Positions 34,392 through 44,479 of a stretch of DNA of 64,000 nucleotides are shown here, piece after piece. Origin of the DNA: Enterococcus avium ATCC 14025 (lineage in GTDB: Bacteria > Bacillota > Bacilli > Lactobacillales > Enterococcaceae); assembly GCF_000406965.1 (NCBI RefSeq), contig NZ_KE136362.1, positions 137,528-201,527 on the forward strand, read 5' to 3'. Every line of letters begins with the position of its first letter. Position 1 is the first letter of the stretch. The notes beneath the pieces are model-generated. The model searched no databases. It saw only the letters and a list, made by a program, of their open reading frames with translations, and was not told where the DNA came from. A program made the translations under genes and the position numbers.

Positions 34392-35654
34392 ATGATCGAA
34401 CTTAAGAAGGGCGTGCGGCTGCACGTTATTGCGACAAAGAAATACAAAACAATTCAAATCTACGGGCGCTTTACCACCCGTTTAACCAAAGAAATCATGA
34501 CTAAACGAGCCCTTTTGGCGAACTTATTGGAGACCAATTCTTTGCGCTATCCAGATCAAACCAAATTGAGCGGACAATTAGCCGAGCTTTACGGTGCCAG
34601 TTTCGGGTTGAATGTTGGACGCAAAGGGAATCTGCATTGGTTAGACATTGGTTTAGGCATTGTCAATGGAAAATACGTTGATGATCCAAAGCTGTTACCC
34701 GCTGCAATGGATTTTTTGAAGGAGATTCTATTTTACCCTAATATCCAGGATGGAAAATTCGATGAACAAACGTTTCAGCTGGAAAAAGAAAATTTGCAAA
34801 GCTATATCGAGACATTGCAGGAAGACAAGCAGACAATGGCTTCCTTAAAGATCAAAGAGACCTATTTTACGGATGAGGCGCAAAAATTACCAAGCTTTGG
34901 TACAGTAGATGATTTAGAGAGTGAGACAAACGAAGGTCTTGCGGCATATTATCAGGAGATGATTACACAAGATCAAGTAGATTTATTTGTGATTGGTGAT
35001 GTGGAGGAAGCGGAAATAGCCGAGCTGTTCAAAGAGCTGCCTTTTGCCGAGCGAAAAGAAAGCTTCCCGGCTATTTATTATTATCAAGCCAGTGATAATG
35101 TGATTCGCGAACAGCAAGTTCAAGAAACGGTGACACAAGGGAAATTGAATCTGGCGTATTCAACCGATGTTTATTACGAAGATACTGACCGTTTTGCACT
35201 GCTGGTCTTTAATGGCTTGTTCGGCGGGTTTCCTCATTCGAAATTATTTATGAATGTCAGAGAAAAGGCAAGCTTAGCTTATTATGCCTCAAGCTCTTTT
35301 GATACATTCCGCGGTTATTTGCAGGTACAAACGGGAATTAATAGCGACAACCGTCAAAAAGTTTTACGCTTGATTGAGGAACAGCTGCTCGAATTACAAG
35401 CTGGTAATTTCACTGATTTGGCTTTCCAGCAAACGAAAGCGATGTTGAAAAATCATTACTTACTAGGCTTAGACAGTATGCAAAATGCGATTGAGACGAC
35501 TTACTTGGCGCAGTGGCTGCCGCAAAGTAAATTAACAGACGAAGAATGGCTGAGACGTTTAGCTGCTGTGACACCAAAAGATGTACAGAAAGTCGCGAAA
35601 AAAATTCGTCTGCAGGCGATCTTCTTTTTAGATGGAGGACAACAGAATGGATAA
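34392..35654 (+). CDS. ymfF: M16-family peptidase-like protein (YmfF), inactive partner
   Basis: This 420-aa protein has the two-domain M16 fold but lacks the HxxEH zinc motif: the expected place reads ALLANLLETNSLRYP. Such proteins form heterodimers with an active YmfH-type subunit. AAAGGAG precedes the ATG. It overlaps the ymfH ribosome region and is the first gene of the ymfF-ymfH-ymfI-rodZ-pgsA-cinA-recA-rny block. Confidence 0.85.
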   Translation: MIELKKGVRLHVIATKKYKTIQIYGRFTTRLTKEIMTKRALLANLLETNSLRYPDQTKLSGQLAELYGASFGLNVGRKGNLHWLDIGLGIVNGKYVDDPKLLPAAMDFLKEILFYPNIQDGKFDEQTFQLEKENLQSYIETLQEDKQTMASLKIKETYFTDEAQKLPSFGTVDDLESETNEGLAAYYQEMITQDQVDLFVIGDVEEAEIAELFKELPFAERKESFPAIYYYQASDNVIREQQVQETVTQGKLNLAYSTDVYYEDTDRFALLVFNGLFGGFPHSKLFMNVREKASLAYYASSSFDTFRGYLQVQTGINSDNRQKVLRLIEEQLLELQAGNFTDLAFQQTKAMLKNHYLLGLDSMQNAIETTYLAQWLPQSKLTDEEWLRRLAAVTPKDVQKVAKKIRLQAIFFLDGGQQNG

Positions 35655-36945
35655 AGTAGCCTATCAAAAAATCAATGAAATCTTATACAAGGAAATTTTG
35701 CCAAATGGCTTAACGGTCTATTTGTTGCCAAAGGCTGGATATCACAAGACGTACGGCCTATTTAGCACCAATTACGGTTCGATCGACAATGAGTTTATCC
35801 CACGTGGCGGAACAGAGTACATCAAAGTTCCTGATGGGATCGCTCACTTTTTAGAACACAAGATGTTTGAAAAGGAAGATGGCGATGTGTTTCAAAAGTT
35901 TGGTGAGCAAGGGGCATCGGCAAACGCCTTTACCAGCTTTACTCGCACAAGCTATCTATTTTCGACGACTGATCAATTGAAATTGAATTTAGGAACTTTG
36001 CTAGATTTTGTGCAAGCTCCGTATTTTACGGAAGAGTCTGTGCAAAAAGAGCAAGGAATCATTGGGCAAGAAATTCAAATGTATCAAGATGATCCGGGAT
36101 GGCAGCAGTTTTTCGCTATTTTAAAAAATATGTATCCGAAGCATCCTCTGCATATTGATATTGCAGGAACGATTGATTCGATTGCAGAAATTACAGCTGA
36201 GGATCTATACACGTGCTACAATACGTTTTATCATCCCAGCAATATGACGCTATTTGTCGTGGGAAATCTGGAGCCTGAAGCCTTAATGGCCTTCATTCGG
36301 GAAAACCAAGCGAAGAAAACTTTTGAAGCTCCAGAACCGATCCAACGCCGGTTTCCACAGGAATCACCTGATGAAATCATTAAACGCAGTGAAGAAAAGA
36401 TGCCAATTACAATACCGAAAGCAATTGTCGGGATCAAAGGTTTGGCAGAATTACCAAAAGACAATAAGGAACGTCTGATCTTCAAAATTTCGATGGACCT
36501 TTTATTCCAAATGATATTAGGGACGACTTCACAAAACTATTTACGCTTATATAATGAGGGGTTACTAGACGACAGCTTTGGCTACGAATTTTCATTAGAC
36601 CGCAGCTTCCATTTTGCGGATTTTGGCGGCGATAGTGAAAATCCGCAAATGCTAGCAGATCGCTTGACGGAGATTTTACTGCATTTTGACAGCGATCCAG
36701 AAGTTAATGAGAAAAATCTGACGCTTTTGAAGAAAAAAATGTTAGGAAAATATTTCCAATCTTTGAACTCATTAGAGTATGTTGCCAATCAATTTACCCA
36801 GTCATTGTATGGTGAATGGACGCTGTTTGATATGCCCGAAATCATTCAAGAAATCGAATTGACAGATGTTTTGGCTGCGGGTAAATTATTCATCAAAGAA
36901 GAAGCCTTCACGCGATTTTATATGGAGAAGAATATTCCTAGTTAA
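35647..36945 (+). CDS. ymfH: M16-family zinc peptidase (YmfH)
   Basis: This 432-aa protein has an intact inverted zinc motif, H67-F-L-E70-H71, in GIAHFLEHKMFE, followed by ANAFTSFTRTSY. It is presumably the catalytic subunit acting with YmfF; related pairs degrade or process peptides. The ATG at 35647 follows GGAGGA at eight bases. Confidence 0.9.
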   Translation: MDKVAYQKINEILYKEILPNGLTVYLLPKAGYHKTYGLFSTNYGSIDNEFIPRGGTEYIKVPDGIAHFLEHKMFEKEDGDVFQKFGEQGASANAFTSFTRTSYLFSTTDQLKLNLGTLLDFVQAPYFTEESVQKEQGIIGQEIQMYQDDPGWQQFFAILKNMYPKHPLHIDIAGTIDSIAEITAEDLYTCYNTFYHPSNMTLFVVGNLEPEALMAFIRENQAKKTFEAPEPIQRRFPQESPDEIIKRSEEKMPITIPKAIVGIKGLAELPKDNKERLIFKISMDLLFQMILGTTSQNYLRLYNEGLLDDSFGYEFSLDRSFHFADFGGDSENPQMLADRLTEILLHFDSDPEVNEKNLTLLKKKMLGKYFQSLNSLEYVANQFTQSLYGEWTLFDMPEIIQEIELTDVLAAGKLFIKEEAFTRFYMEKNIPS

Positions 36946-36973
36946 AAAAGTATTAGTAAAAAGGAGGGATAGA

Positions 36974-37699
36974 ATGCCTTATGCGTTAGTAATGGGGGCG
37001 AGCGGGGATATCGGTCAAGCTGTTTGCGAAAAACTAGCGGGGCAAGGCTGGTCCCTCTATTGCCACTATAATCAACAAAAAGAAAAAGTTTTAAATTTCG
37101 TTTCAGACTTACAGAAACGTTATCCTCAGCAAGATTTTTTTATGGTATCCTTAGACATGTTGAAGGAAACAGAAGTTCCGAGCTTTCTTGAACACTTATT
37201 TCAAGTGGATGGGATTGTTTTTGCCTCAGGCTTTACTTTTTACGAGTTGCTTCCAGAGACGAAAGCAGATCAAATGGATGCGTTATGGCAAGTTCATTTG
37301 AAAACACCGCTACTTTTGTTACAGAGTTTGCAGGAGAAATTGGCAAAAAATGGAAATGGCCGTGTCGTATTTATCGGATCAGTTTATGGACATCGTGGAA
37401 GCAGCATGGAGACCGTCTATAGTGCTGTAAAGGGCGCGCAAGAAGCGTTTGTAAAAGCTTACGCCAAAGAGGTCGCAACTTTAGGAATCACTGTTAATGT
37501 CGTGGCACCTGGTGCTGTCCAAACGAAAATGAATGATAATTGGGAGCCGCAAGAGCTGACAGAGTTGATTTCGGAAATTCCTTTAGGACGATTGGCTGAC
37601 CCCAAAGAAATCGCCGCAGCCTGCAATTACTTATTTTCAAAAGAAGCTAGCTATACCACAGGCATTGTATTGCCTGTTACGGGCGGCTGGTTGGAATAG
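36974..37699 (+). CDS. ymfI: Short-chain dehydrogenase/reductase (YmfI, FabG-like)
   Basis: This 241-aa SDR has the NAD(P) motif GASGDIG (residues 8-14) and the catalytic YSAVK (Tyr and Lys) preceded by a Ser in FIGSVYG. AAGGAGGG precedes the ATG. An upstream in-frame region overlaps ymfH but has no ribosome site. It may reduce 3-oxoacyl-ACP or a related substrate; its conserved place beside cell-envelope genes suggests a lipid role. Confidence 0.9.
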   Translation: MPYALVMGASGDIGQAVCEKLAGQGWSLYCHYNQQKEKVLNFVSDLQKRYPQQDFFMVSLDMLKETEVPSFLEHLFQVDGIVFASGFTFYELLPETKADQMDALWQVHLKTPLLLLQSLQEKLAKNGNGRVVFIGSVYGHRGSSMETVYSAVKGAQEAFVKAYAKEVATLGITVNVVAPGAVQTKMNDNWEPQELTELISEIPLGRLADPKEIAAACNYLFSKEASYTTGIVLPVTGGWLE

Positions 37700-37824
37700 G
37701 AACGAAGATATCAATTCTTTGCCTAACTTTAAATAGGAAAAAAGTATGATAGACGTGATGAAAAACTAAGATTATTTTCTTAATAAGATAATCTCACTAA
37801 TATGAATTAGGAGTAGAGAACCAA

Positions 37825-38688
37825 GTGGCTAGTATTAATATTGGAGAAACACTACGTAAAGCCCGGATCGATAAAAAAATCAGTTTAGATGAGCTGCAGC
37901 AACGCACAAAAATCCAAAAACGTTATTTGCTGGCAATAGAAGAAAATGACTTCCATGAATTGCCTAGTGATTATTATTTGCGGACATTTATTCGTCAATA
38001 TGCAGATGAGGTCAAACTTGACGGTAATTATTTGATTGATGTTCTGGATGGTAAGGATCGTCCGATGCCGACTTATCCTGAATTAGAAACCGTTGATGGA
38101 CTGAGAAAAAATAAGCATGTTGAAAGTCCGACGCGGGCTCGTTTTAAAGCGACCTTGCCGATGATTCTGTTGGGATTGGTGGCACTAGCGATTATTTCGG
38201 TGGTCGGTTATATGACTTGGCTGGATCATCAAGAAACCGCAATTATTCCAGAAAATAGTTCCGTTCAAGTTGAACGCTCAGATGTCTCATCATCCGTGGC
38301 AGAAAAAGTTTCATCTTCACAACCGAAACCAGTGGAATCCTCAAAGGAGCCAGAAAAACCAAAAATGGCCTTCACGATGGAAAATAATACGACGAACGCG
38401 GCGACGATGAAAGTGGAGCATGCGGAAAAACCGTTAAAAATTAGTTTCACTGGAACAGAACGCGTATGGGTCGGTGTCCAAGTCAATGGCGCGTTGACGT
38501 ATCAGAAGACCTTGGAGAAAGGTGAATCTGAAACAACTGAGCTTCCTGCTGATACGGCTCAAGCAGTGATCACTGTTGGCATGGCAAAATACGCAGAAGT
38601 AAAAATCAACGATCAAGCCCTTGATTTCCAACCTGGGAACTCGTTGTTGCAAAAGAATATTACGTTGAATATTGCCTACGCATCTTAG
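37825..38688 (+). CDS. ymfM: RodZ-like membrane protein with N-terminal helix-turn-helix
   Basis: This 287-aa protein has a cytoplasmic Xre-type HTH (GETLRKARIDKKISLDELQQRTKIQKRYL), a single membrane helix near residues 112-131, a Ser/Pro/Lys linker and an outside DUF4115 domain. RodZ-type proteins link the MreB cytoskeleton or division machinery to the wall. In cocci they are expected to act in septal or peripheral wall growth. The start is GTG 37825, with AGGAG about 11 bases upstream. Confidence 0.88.
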   Translation: MASINIGETLRKARIDKKISLDELQQRTKIQKRYLLAIEENDFHELPSDYYLRTFIRQYADEVKLDGNYLIDVLDGKDRPMPTYPELETVDGLRKNKHVESPTRARFKATLPMILLGLVALAIISVVGYMTWLDHQETAIIPENSSVQVERSDVSSSVAEKVSSSQPKPVESSKEPEKPKMAFTMENNTTNAATMKVEHAEKPLKISFTGTERVWVGVQVNGALTYQKTLEKGESETTELPADTAQAVITVGMAKYAEVKINDQALDFQPGNSLLQKNITLNIAYAS

Positions 38689-38722
38689 GGCTGTGTTTAA
38701 ATTGAATTAGGAGGAATTCATA

Positions 38723-39304
38723 ATGAATTTACCAAATAAACTGACTGTCATTCGGATTTTCATGATTCCAATCTTTATGATCGTCGTCTTAGCTCCGTGG
38801 GATTGGGGCACATTGCAGGTTGGTAATACTGATTTAGCAGTGACTCAACTGGTGGGTGCGATTATTTTCGCGATAGCCAGCTATACCGACCATCTTGATG
38901 GGAAAATTGCTCGTCGCGATGGCTTGGTCACCAACTTCGGAAAATTCGCAGATCCTTTGGCAGATAAGATGCTGGTGATGACGGCGTTTATTATTTTAGT
39001 CGAACAAGGAAAAGCCCCTTCTTGGGTAATTGCTATTATTGTTTGTCGCGAGTTGGCGGTAACGGGGTTACGTTTATTGATTGTTGAACAAGGCGGCGGT
39101 GTTATGGCAGCTGCAATGCCAGGGAAAATTAAGACTGCGACACAAATGGTCGGAATTGTATTGCTTTATTTAAACAATGTGCCATTTAACTTTATCGGTA
39201 TCCCAATGGATCAAATTATGTTGTATATCTGCTTATTCTTTACCGTTTATTCAGGTTATGACTACTTTGCTAAAAACACAGCGATATTTAAAGGTTCAAT
39301 GTAA
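38723..39304 (+). CDS. pgsA: CDP-diacylglycerol-glycerol-3-phosphate 3-phosphatidyltransferase
   Basis: This 193-aa membrane enzyme makes phosphatidylglycerol phosphate, the precursor of phosphatidylglycerol. The CDP-alcohol phosphotransferase motif DHLDGKIARRDGLVTNFGKFADPLADK is complete. TAGGAGGAA precedes the ATG. Phosphatidylglycerol is the lipid later lysylated by MprF, also encoded in this window. Confidence 0.96.
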   Translation: MNLPNKLTVIRIFMIPIFMIVVLAPWDWGTLQVGNTDLAVTQLVGAIIFAIASYTDHLDGKIARRDGLVTNFGKFADPLADKMLVMTAFIILVEQGKAPSWVIAIIVCRELAVTGLRLLIVEQGGGVMAAAMPGKIKTATQMVGIVLLYLNNVPFNFIGIPMDQIMLYICLFFTVYSGYDYFAKNTAIFKGSM

Positions 39305-39316
39305 AAAATCAAAATT

Positions 39317-39358
39317 ACGGTCAGTAGGATAGGAAAATCTATCTTACTGGTCGTTTTT
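39317..39358 (+). terminator. Terminator between pgsA and cinA
   Basis: A 16-bp stem with G-U pairs, ACGGTCAGTAGGATAG / CTATCTTACTGGTCGT, is followed by TTTTTTC. It ends the ymfF-pgsA unit. Confidence 0.85.
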
Positions 39359-39427
39359 TCTGTTTTTTCTGTTGTACTTTCTGTTATAGTGGAGAAAAAT
39401 TGCGTATCTTAGAAAGAAGAGGAATAA

Positions 39428-40675
39428 ATGAAAGCAGAAATTATTGCCGTGGGCACAGAGCTCTTATTAGGACAAGTCGTGAATACCAATGCAACATTCT
39501 TGTCAGAAAAGTTAGCGGATGTGGGAATTGAGGTTTATTATCACACCGTTGTAGGGGATAATCCGCAGCGTTTAGAAGAGTTACTGCAATTAGCAGATAC
39601 ACGTAGTGAATTGATTATCTTGTGCGGCGGCTTAGGACCAACGGATGACGATTTAACGAAAAATGTTTTGGCCGAGCACGTCGGAGTGCCATTAGTACAA
39701 AATCAAGCAGGATTAGAAGCCCTTAACAGCTTCTTTATCCAACGACAAAGTACGATGACGCCGAATAATTTACGTCAGATCGAAACATTGCAAGATGGGA
39801 TTCCGTTACCGAACCGTACTGGCTTAGCCATTGGTTGTTTATATAAAGGCAAGAAAAACAATTATATCTTATTGCCAGGACCACCAAGCGAATTAAAGCC
39901 AATGTTCTTGGAACAAGCCCGACCATTGTTAGAAAAAGAATTTCCAACAACGGAAAAGCTTACTTCTCGGGTACTGCGTTTCTTCGGAATCGGAGAATCG
40001 AAATTAGTGACCGACTTAGCGGAGATGATTACACACCAGTCTAATCCCACAATCGCACCTTACGCAAAGCCAAACGAGGTGACTTTGCGGATCACAGCGA
40101 AAACAGAGGATGAGATCTCAGCAAATGCTTTATTAAATCAAACAGAAGCGGAGATCATGGCAAAAGTCGGCGAGTTCTTTTATGGTTATGGAGAAGAGAA
40201 CAGCTTAGTCGAAGTTGTGGTGAACTTGCTGAAAGAAAAACAGCTGAGTATCACAGCAGCAGAAAGCTTAACTGCTGGTGAATTTCAAGCGACTTTAGGT
40301 ACGATTCCTGGCGTCTCTGAGGTCTTTCCAGGGGGATTTGTCACATATTCCGAGACAACTAAAGCAAGCTTTCTAGGTATCAATCCGATGCTACTAGAAA
40401 GTGTCGGCGTGGTGAGTGAAGAATGTGCGAAGGAAATGGCAGAAGCAGCTTTGCGTTTAGCAGAAACAGATTTTGCTCTGTCCTTTACCGGAGTGGCGGG
40501 TCCTGACGAGCTGGAAGGAAAACCTAAGGGAACGGTTTATATTGCGTTGGCTCAAAAAGATGGTGAGACGTTGATTAGTGAAAATCATTTTACTCGGGAT
40601 CGTTCGTATGTCCGCCATAGCTCCGTCATGAAGGGCTTAGACATGGTACGGCGAGCAATTCTAAACAAAAGTTAA
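39428..40675 (+). CDS. cinA: CinA family protein (competence/damage-inducible)
   Basis: This 415-aa protein has an N-terminal MoCF-like domain ([27 protein letters not shown]) and a C-terminal nicotinamide-nucleotide amidase domain ([30 protein letters not shown]). It recycles NMN and related nucleotides and is commonly co-transcribed with recA. GAAGAGGA precedes the ATG. A terminator that also contains a LexA-like site separates it from recA. Confidence 0.93.
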   Translation: MKAEIIAVGTELLLGQVVNTNATFLSEKLADVGIEVYYHTVVGDNPQRLEELLQLADTRSELIILCGGLGPTDDDLTKNVLAEHVGVPLVQNQAGLEALNSFFIQRQSTMTPNNLRQIETLQDGIPLPNRTGLAIGCLYKGKKNNYILLPGPPSELKPMFLEQARPLLEKEFPTTEKLTSRVLRFFGIGESKLVTDLAEMITHQSNPTIAPYAKPNEVTLRITAKTEDEISANALLNQTEAEIMAKVGEFFYGYGEENSLVEVVVNLLKEKQLSITAAESLTAGEFQATLGTIPGVSEVFPGGFVTYSETTKASFLGINPMLLESVGVVSEECAKEMAEAALRLAETDFALSFTGVAGPDELEGKPKGTVYIALAQKDGETLISENHFTRDRSYVRHSSVMKGLDMVRRAILNKS

Positions 40676-40702
40676 AAAAGCGAATGTTTGTTCGTTTTTT
40701 GC
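40674..40702 (+). terminator. cinA terminator overlapping a LexA-like box
   Basis: The stem AAAAAAGCGAA / TTCGTTTTTT is followed by a T-rich tail. The same bases include CGAATGTTTGTTCG, so one sequence serves two likely purposes. Confidence 0.65.
40681..40694. promoter_or_regulatory. LexA (DinR) box upstream of recA: CGAATGTTTGTTCG
   Basis: It matches the Gram-positive LexA consensus CGAAC-N4-GTTCG at every position but one (C to T). It lies 17 bp before the candidate recA -35, TTGATT (40711-40716), whose -10 would be GATATT (40735-40740, spacing 18). Confidence 0.7.
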
Positions 40703-40799
40703 TTGCTTTTTTGATTTCAAACCGATAAACTAGGGATATTGAAAAAGCAATAATGATGTGTAAAGCATATTGATTATAAGAAATAGGGAGGATCAGCTA

Positions 40800-41849
40800 T
40801 TGGCAAATGATCGCAAGGCAGCCTTAGATGCTGCAATGAAGAAGATTGAAAAGAATTATGGTAAAGGTTCGATCATGAAATTAGGAGAAAAGGTCGATCA
40901 GCAAATCTCAACAATTCCAAGCGGTTCTTTGGCATTGGACGTTGCGTTAGGTGTTGGTGGATACCCTCGTGGACGAATCATCGAAGTATATGGTCCAGAA
41001 AGTTCTGGTAAAACAACGGTTGCACTGCATGCGATTGCAGAAGTTCAAAAACATGGCGGGACGGCAGCCTTTATTGATGCCGAGCACGCGTTGGACCCTC
41101 AATACGCACAACGTCTAGGTGTAAACATTGATGAATTGCTGCTATCACAACCAGATACTGGGGAACAAGGCTTAGAAATTGCAGATGCTTTAGTTTCAAG
41201 TGGCGCAGTCGATATTATCGTTATTGACTCGGTGGCCGCGCTAGTCCCCCGTGCTGAAATCGATGGCGAGATGGGTGATGCGCACGTTGGTCTGCAGGCT
41301 CGTTTGATGTCACAAGCATTGCGCAAGCTGTCAGGCTCTATCAACAAAACAAAGACTATCGCCGTCTTTATTAACCAAATTCGTGAAAAAGTCGGTGTTA
41401 TGTTTGGTAATCCTGAAACAACGCCTGGTGGACGTGCATTGAAGTTCTACGCAACCGTACGCTTAGAAGTACGTCGTGCGGAGCAATTGAAAAATGGAAC
41501 GGATATCGTTGGTAATCGTACCAAGATCAAAGTCGTTAAGAATAAAGTAGCGCCACCATTCAAGGTAGCTGAAGTTGATATTATGTACGGCTTCGGAATC
41601 TCGCAAGAAGGCGAATTGTTAGATATGGCTGTGGAACAAGACATCGTCGACAAGAGCGGTGCTTGGTATGGCTATAAAGAAGATCGGATTGGACAAGGAC
41701 GCGAAAACGCTAAGAAATATTTGGCGGATCATCCAGAAATGATGGCAGAAGTTGCGACACGTGTACGTGCAGCTTATGGTATCGGTGAAGAAGGCGATGT
41801 GACGGAAGCTGAAGAAGCGGGTCAGGAAGAATTGCCTTTAGATGAATAA
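40800..41849 (+). CDS. recA: Recombinase RecA
   Basis: This 349-aa recombinase has Walker A GPESSGKT (65-72), Walker B in [12 protein letters not shown] and loop motifs [20 protein letters not shown]. The start is TTG 40800, eight bases after AGGGAGG, giving the usual RecA N terminus [17 protein letters not shown]. It pairs homologous DNA strands and triggers LexA self-cleavage. A LexA box upstream predicts SOS induction. The acidic tail [14 protein letters not shown] is normal. Confidence 0.98.
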   Translation: MANDRKAALDAAMKKIEKNYGKGSIMKLGEKVDQQISTIPSGSLALDVALGVGGYPRGRIIEVYGPESSGKTTVALHAIAEVQKHGGTAAFIDAEHALDPQYAQRLGVNIDELLLSQPDTGEQGLEIADALVSSGAVDIIVIDSVAALVPRAEIDGEMGDAHVGLQARLMSQALRKLSGSINKTKTIAVFINQIREKVGVMFGNPETTPGGRALKFYATVRLEVRRAEQLKNGTDIVGNRTKIKVVKNKVAPPFKVAEVDIMYGFGISQEGELLDMAVEQDIVDKSGAWYGYKEDRIGQGRENAKKYLADHPEMMAEVATRVRAAYGIGEEGDVTEAEEAGQEELPLDE

Positions 41850-41859
41850 AAAACAAATC

Positions 41860-41904
41860 AACACTAATGATGAGGCATATTTGTCCGATCATTAGTGTTT
41901 TTTT
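41860..41904 (+). terminator. recA terminator
   Basis: A 12-bp stem AACACTAATGAT / ATCATTAGTGTT with a 16-base loop is followed by a T run. Confidence 0.85.
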
Positions 41905-42102
41905 GCGGACTATTTTACAGCGGATCAAAGCGCTTTATTGTTGAATCTGGCAAAAGAGAAATAAAGTTGACACGCTATCAGACAAACATTAGAATAAAGT
42001 TGTGTGACTCTCACACATATGCAAGTAGGCATATTGATAATTTGACATTCGTTTATCAAAAAACTACAGATAGGTAAATAAGATAGTACGGAGGTGGATT
42101 TA

Positions 42103-43659
42103 ATGTTAGTTCCTATTCTCCTCGCTATCATCGGTTTAATTGTCGGTCTTGGTTTGGGTTTCATGGTCGCAAAAGCACGCCATGAAAAAGAAATTGATGG
42201 GGCACAAAACACAGCTAGAGGGATCATTACGCATGCAAATAAAGAAGCGGAAACCTTGAAGAAAGAAGCTTTGTTGGAAGCCAAGGAAGAAAACCAGCAG
42301 TATCGCGCACAAGTTGAAAGTGAGTTGAAAGAAAGCAGACAAGAATTAAAATCACAAGAAAATCGCTTGCTTCAAAGAGAACAGACTTTAGATCGTAAAG
42401 ATGATTCTCTAGAGAAGCGTGAGCACTCACTGGAAGAAAAAGAAACAAAGATCAGTGCTAGACAGCAATTAATTGACGAGCGAGAAAAAGATGTAGAACA
42501 ACTGATTAATGAACAACAAACAAAATTGGAACAGGTTGCTTCTTTAACGAAGGATGAAGCGAAAGAAGTAATTATGAAGAGAACCGAAGAGGAATTGAAC
42601 CATGAGTTAACCGTTATGGTCAAGGAATCTGAGCAACGTGCCAAGGAAGAAGCTGATCGCAAGGCGAAGAATCTTTTAGCGATGGCGATTCAACGCTGTG
42701 GTGCTGATGCTGTTTCTGAAACGACTGTTTCGGTGGTTACATTGCCAAATGATGAGATGAAAGGTCGCATCATTGGACGTGAAGGCCGTAATATTCGAAC
42801 ATTAGAAACATTGACGGGGATCGATTTAATTATTGATGATACACCAGAAGCGGTTGTTTTATCCGGCTTTGATCCAATCAGACGGGAAATTGCTCGGATG
42901 ACGTTAGAGAAATTGATTCAAGATGGCCGGATTCATCCGGCACGGATCGAAGAAATGGTTGAAAAATCTCGCAAAGAAATGGATGAACGTATTCGCGAAT
43001 ACGGGGAACAAGCGGCCTTTGAAGTTGGTGCGCATACCCTGCATCCAGATTTGATCAAGATTTTAGGTCGTTTGCATTTCCGTACCAGCTATGGTCAAAA
43101 CGTGTTGAATCACTCGATTGAAGTAGCGAAATTAACCGGTGTGTTAGCTGCAGAACTTGGTGAAAATGTTCAGTTAGCCCAACGCGCAGGATTGCTTCAT
43201 GATATTGGTAAAGCACTAGACCACGAGATTGAAGGGTCTCACGTTGAAATTGGCGCTGAATTAGCCGCGAAATATCGTGAAAATCCGGTCGTGATTAATG
43301 CAATTGCCTCTCACCATGGAGATACAGAAGCAACTTCAGTGATATCTGTTTTAGTAGCCGCTGCCGATGCAGTGTCAGCTGCTCGACCAGGTGCGCGGAG
43401 TGAATCTTTAGAAAACTATATCCGTCGTTTAGAAAACTTAGAAAACATTTCAAATAGTTTTGATGGAGTTGATTCTAGCTTCGCAGTTCAAGCCGGACGT
43501 GAAGTACGTGTTATGGTCAAACCAGAAGAAATTTCTGATTTGGATTCTGTTCGTTTGGTTCGCGATATCCGTCGCAGAATTGAAGACGAATTGGATTACC
43601 CCGGACATATTAAAGTAGTGGTTATTCGTGAGACACGAGCAACCGACTATGCAAAATAG
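42103..43659 (+). CDS. rny: Ribonuclease Y
   Basis: This 518-aa membrane-anchored endoribonuclease initiates mRNA decay. It has an N-terminal membrane helix (residues 1-23), a long Glu/Lys/Gln-rich coiled coil (about 30-200), a KH domain ([21 protein letters not shown]) and an HD domain ([21 protein letters not shown]). ATG 42103 follows GGAGGTG; a GTG at 42094 lies within that site. Confidence 0.97.
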   Translation: MLVPILLAIIGLIVGLGLGFMVAKARHEKEIDGAQNTARGIITHANKEAETLKKEALLEAKEENQQYRAQVESELKESRQELKSQENRLLQREQTLDRKDDSLEKREHSLEEKETKISARQQLIDEREKDVEQLINEQQTKLEQVASLTKDEAKEVIMKRTEEELNHELTVMVKESEQRAKEEADRKAKNLLAMAIQRCGADAVSETTVSVVTLPNDEMKGRIIGREGRNIRTLETLTGIDLIIDDTPEAVVLSGFDPIRREIARMTLEKLIQDGRIHPARIEEMVEKSRKEMDERIREYGEQAAFEVGAHTLHPDLIKILGRLHFRTSYGQNVLNHSIEVAKLTGVLAAELGENVQLAQRAGLLHDIGKALDHEIEGSHVEIGAELAAKYRENPVVINAIASHHGDTEATSVISVLVAAADAVSAARPGARSESLENYIRRLENLENISNSFDGVDSSFAVQAGREVRVMVKPEEISDLDSVRLVRDIRRRIEDELDYPGHIKVVVIRETRATDYAK

Positions 43660-43677
43660 TCAACAGACTTAGTAACC

Positions 43678-43728
43678 AAATAAGAGTTCAATCGCCTATG
43701 GGAAAGATTGAGCTCTTATTTCTTTTTC
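43678..43728. terminator. Terminator after rny, bidirectional
   Basis: The stem AAATAAGAGTTCAATC / GATTGAGCTCTTATTT (one mismatch) with a 12-base loop and TCTTTTTC tail lies between rny and the convergent immunity gene. Confidence 0.82.
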
Positions 43729-43788
43729 GTTCTAGACGTTTCAGCTTGGATAACTCAGCGACTGATAACCAAGCGAAAAAAATCTCTA

Positions 43789-44088
43789 TTAATAGCCATA
43801 ACGAATGTATGATAAGGTAAGTAGCTGCTTTAATTTCTTTGCTTGCTTAGTGGATAAGGAAATAGCCTTTTTGTTTAAGATGTTGGAAATCTCTACATTC
43901 ATTTGACTCAGAATACATGGAATAGGGCGTTCTTCTTTTCTTAATTCATTTTGATAGTTAGCTAATACTTTTTGTAGTGCTTGACTATTTTGATCTGTGT
44001 CTAATTCTCTTAGGATTTCTGTAATGAGTGCGAGAGCTTGATCGCTGCGTTCTTTTCCACCTGAGAACCAGTTTAGTTTTGACATCAT
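43789..44088 (-). CDS. Bacteriocin immunity protein (enterocin A/pediocin-type)
   Basis: This 99-aa basic, helical protein has the class IIa immunity layout: start MSKLNWFSGGKERSDQALALITEILREL, middle NELRKEERPIPCILSQMNVEISNIL and ending LLTLSYIRYGY, as in EntA_Immun family proteins. Such proteins sit in the cytoplasm and protect the mannose-PTS target from pediocin-like bacteriocins. No YGNGV-type bacteriocin gene is visible beside it, so it seems to be an orphan immunity gene. AAGGAGTG precedes the ATG codons. Confidence 0.85.
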   Translation of the reverse strand: MMSKLNWFSGGKERSDQALALITEILRELDTDQNSQALQKVLANYQNELRKEERPIPCILSQMNVEISNILNKKAISLSTKQAKKLKQLLTLSYIRYGY

Positions 44089-44479
44089 GTTTCACTCCTT
44101 AATTATTTACTCAAGGAGGAGACTGTAGATTACTCTTTGGTCTGCTGGCTTTGCCTAAATTCTTGAGTAAGGATATAATCACAAGATACGCTAACTCCTC
44201 ATTATTTGCCACTGTTAGCCTATTCAATATTTTAGGAGAAAGCTTCAACTCAAATATCTTGAACGTCAGAAAATTATTCTAAAATAAAAAGTACTGTCAT
44301 TATGCTAATAAATAGCCGCTGTATTAGTGTGATGTTGCTTATAGCAGCAAAGAAACATGGGTTTTTAGAAAAAATAGACACTGCTATTTAAAAAACGCTT
44401 CATTTATTTAAAAGGATAGCTTCAAAGCAAGAATTCATTTAAAATAGAGTACAAGAAAAGAAAGAATGGGAGTAAAAGG
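44089..44479. other. Divergent intergenic region of the immunity gene and mprF
   Basis: This 390-base AT-rich stretch holds no gene and no bacteriocin precursor. It contains inverted repeats TTACTCAAG (44108-44116) / CTTGAGTAA (44162-44170) and GCTAAC / GTTAGC (about 44190-44219), both upstream of the leftward immunity gene, and short T-tract sequences near mprF. Confidence 0.5.
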
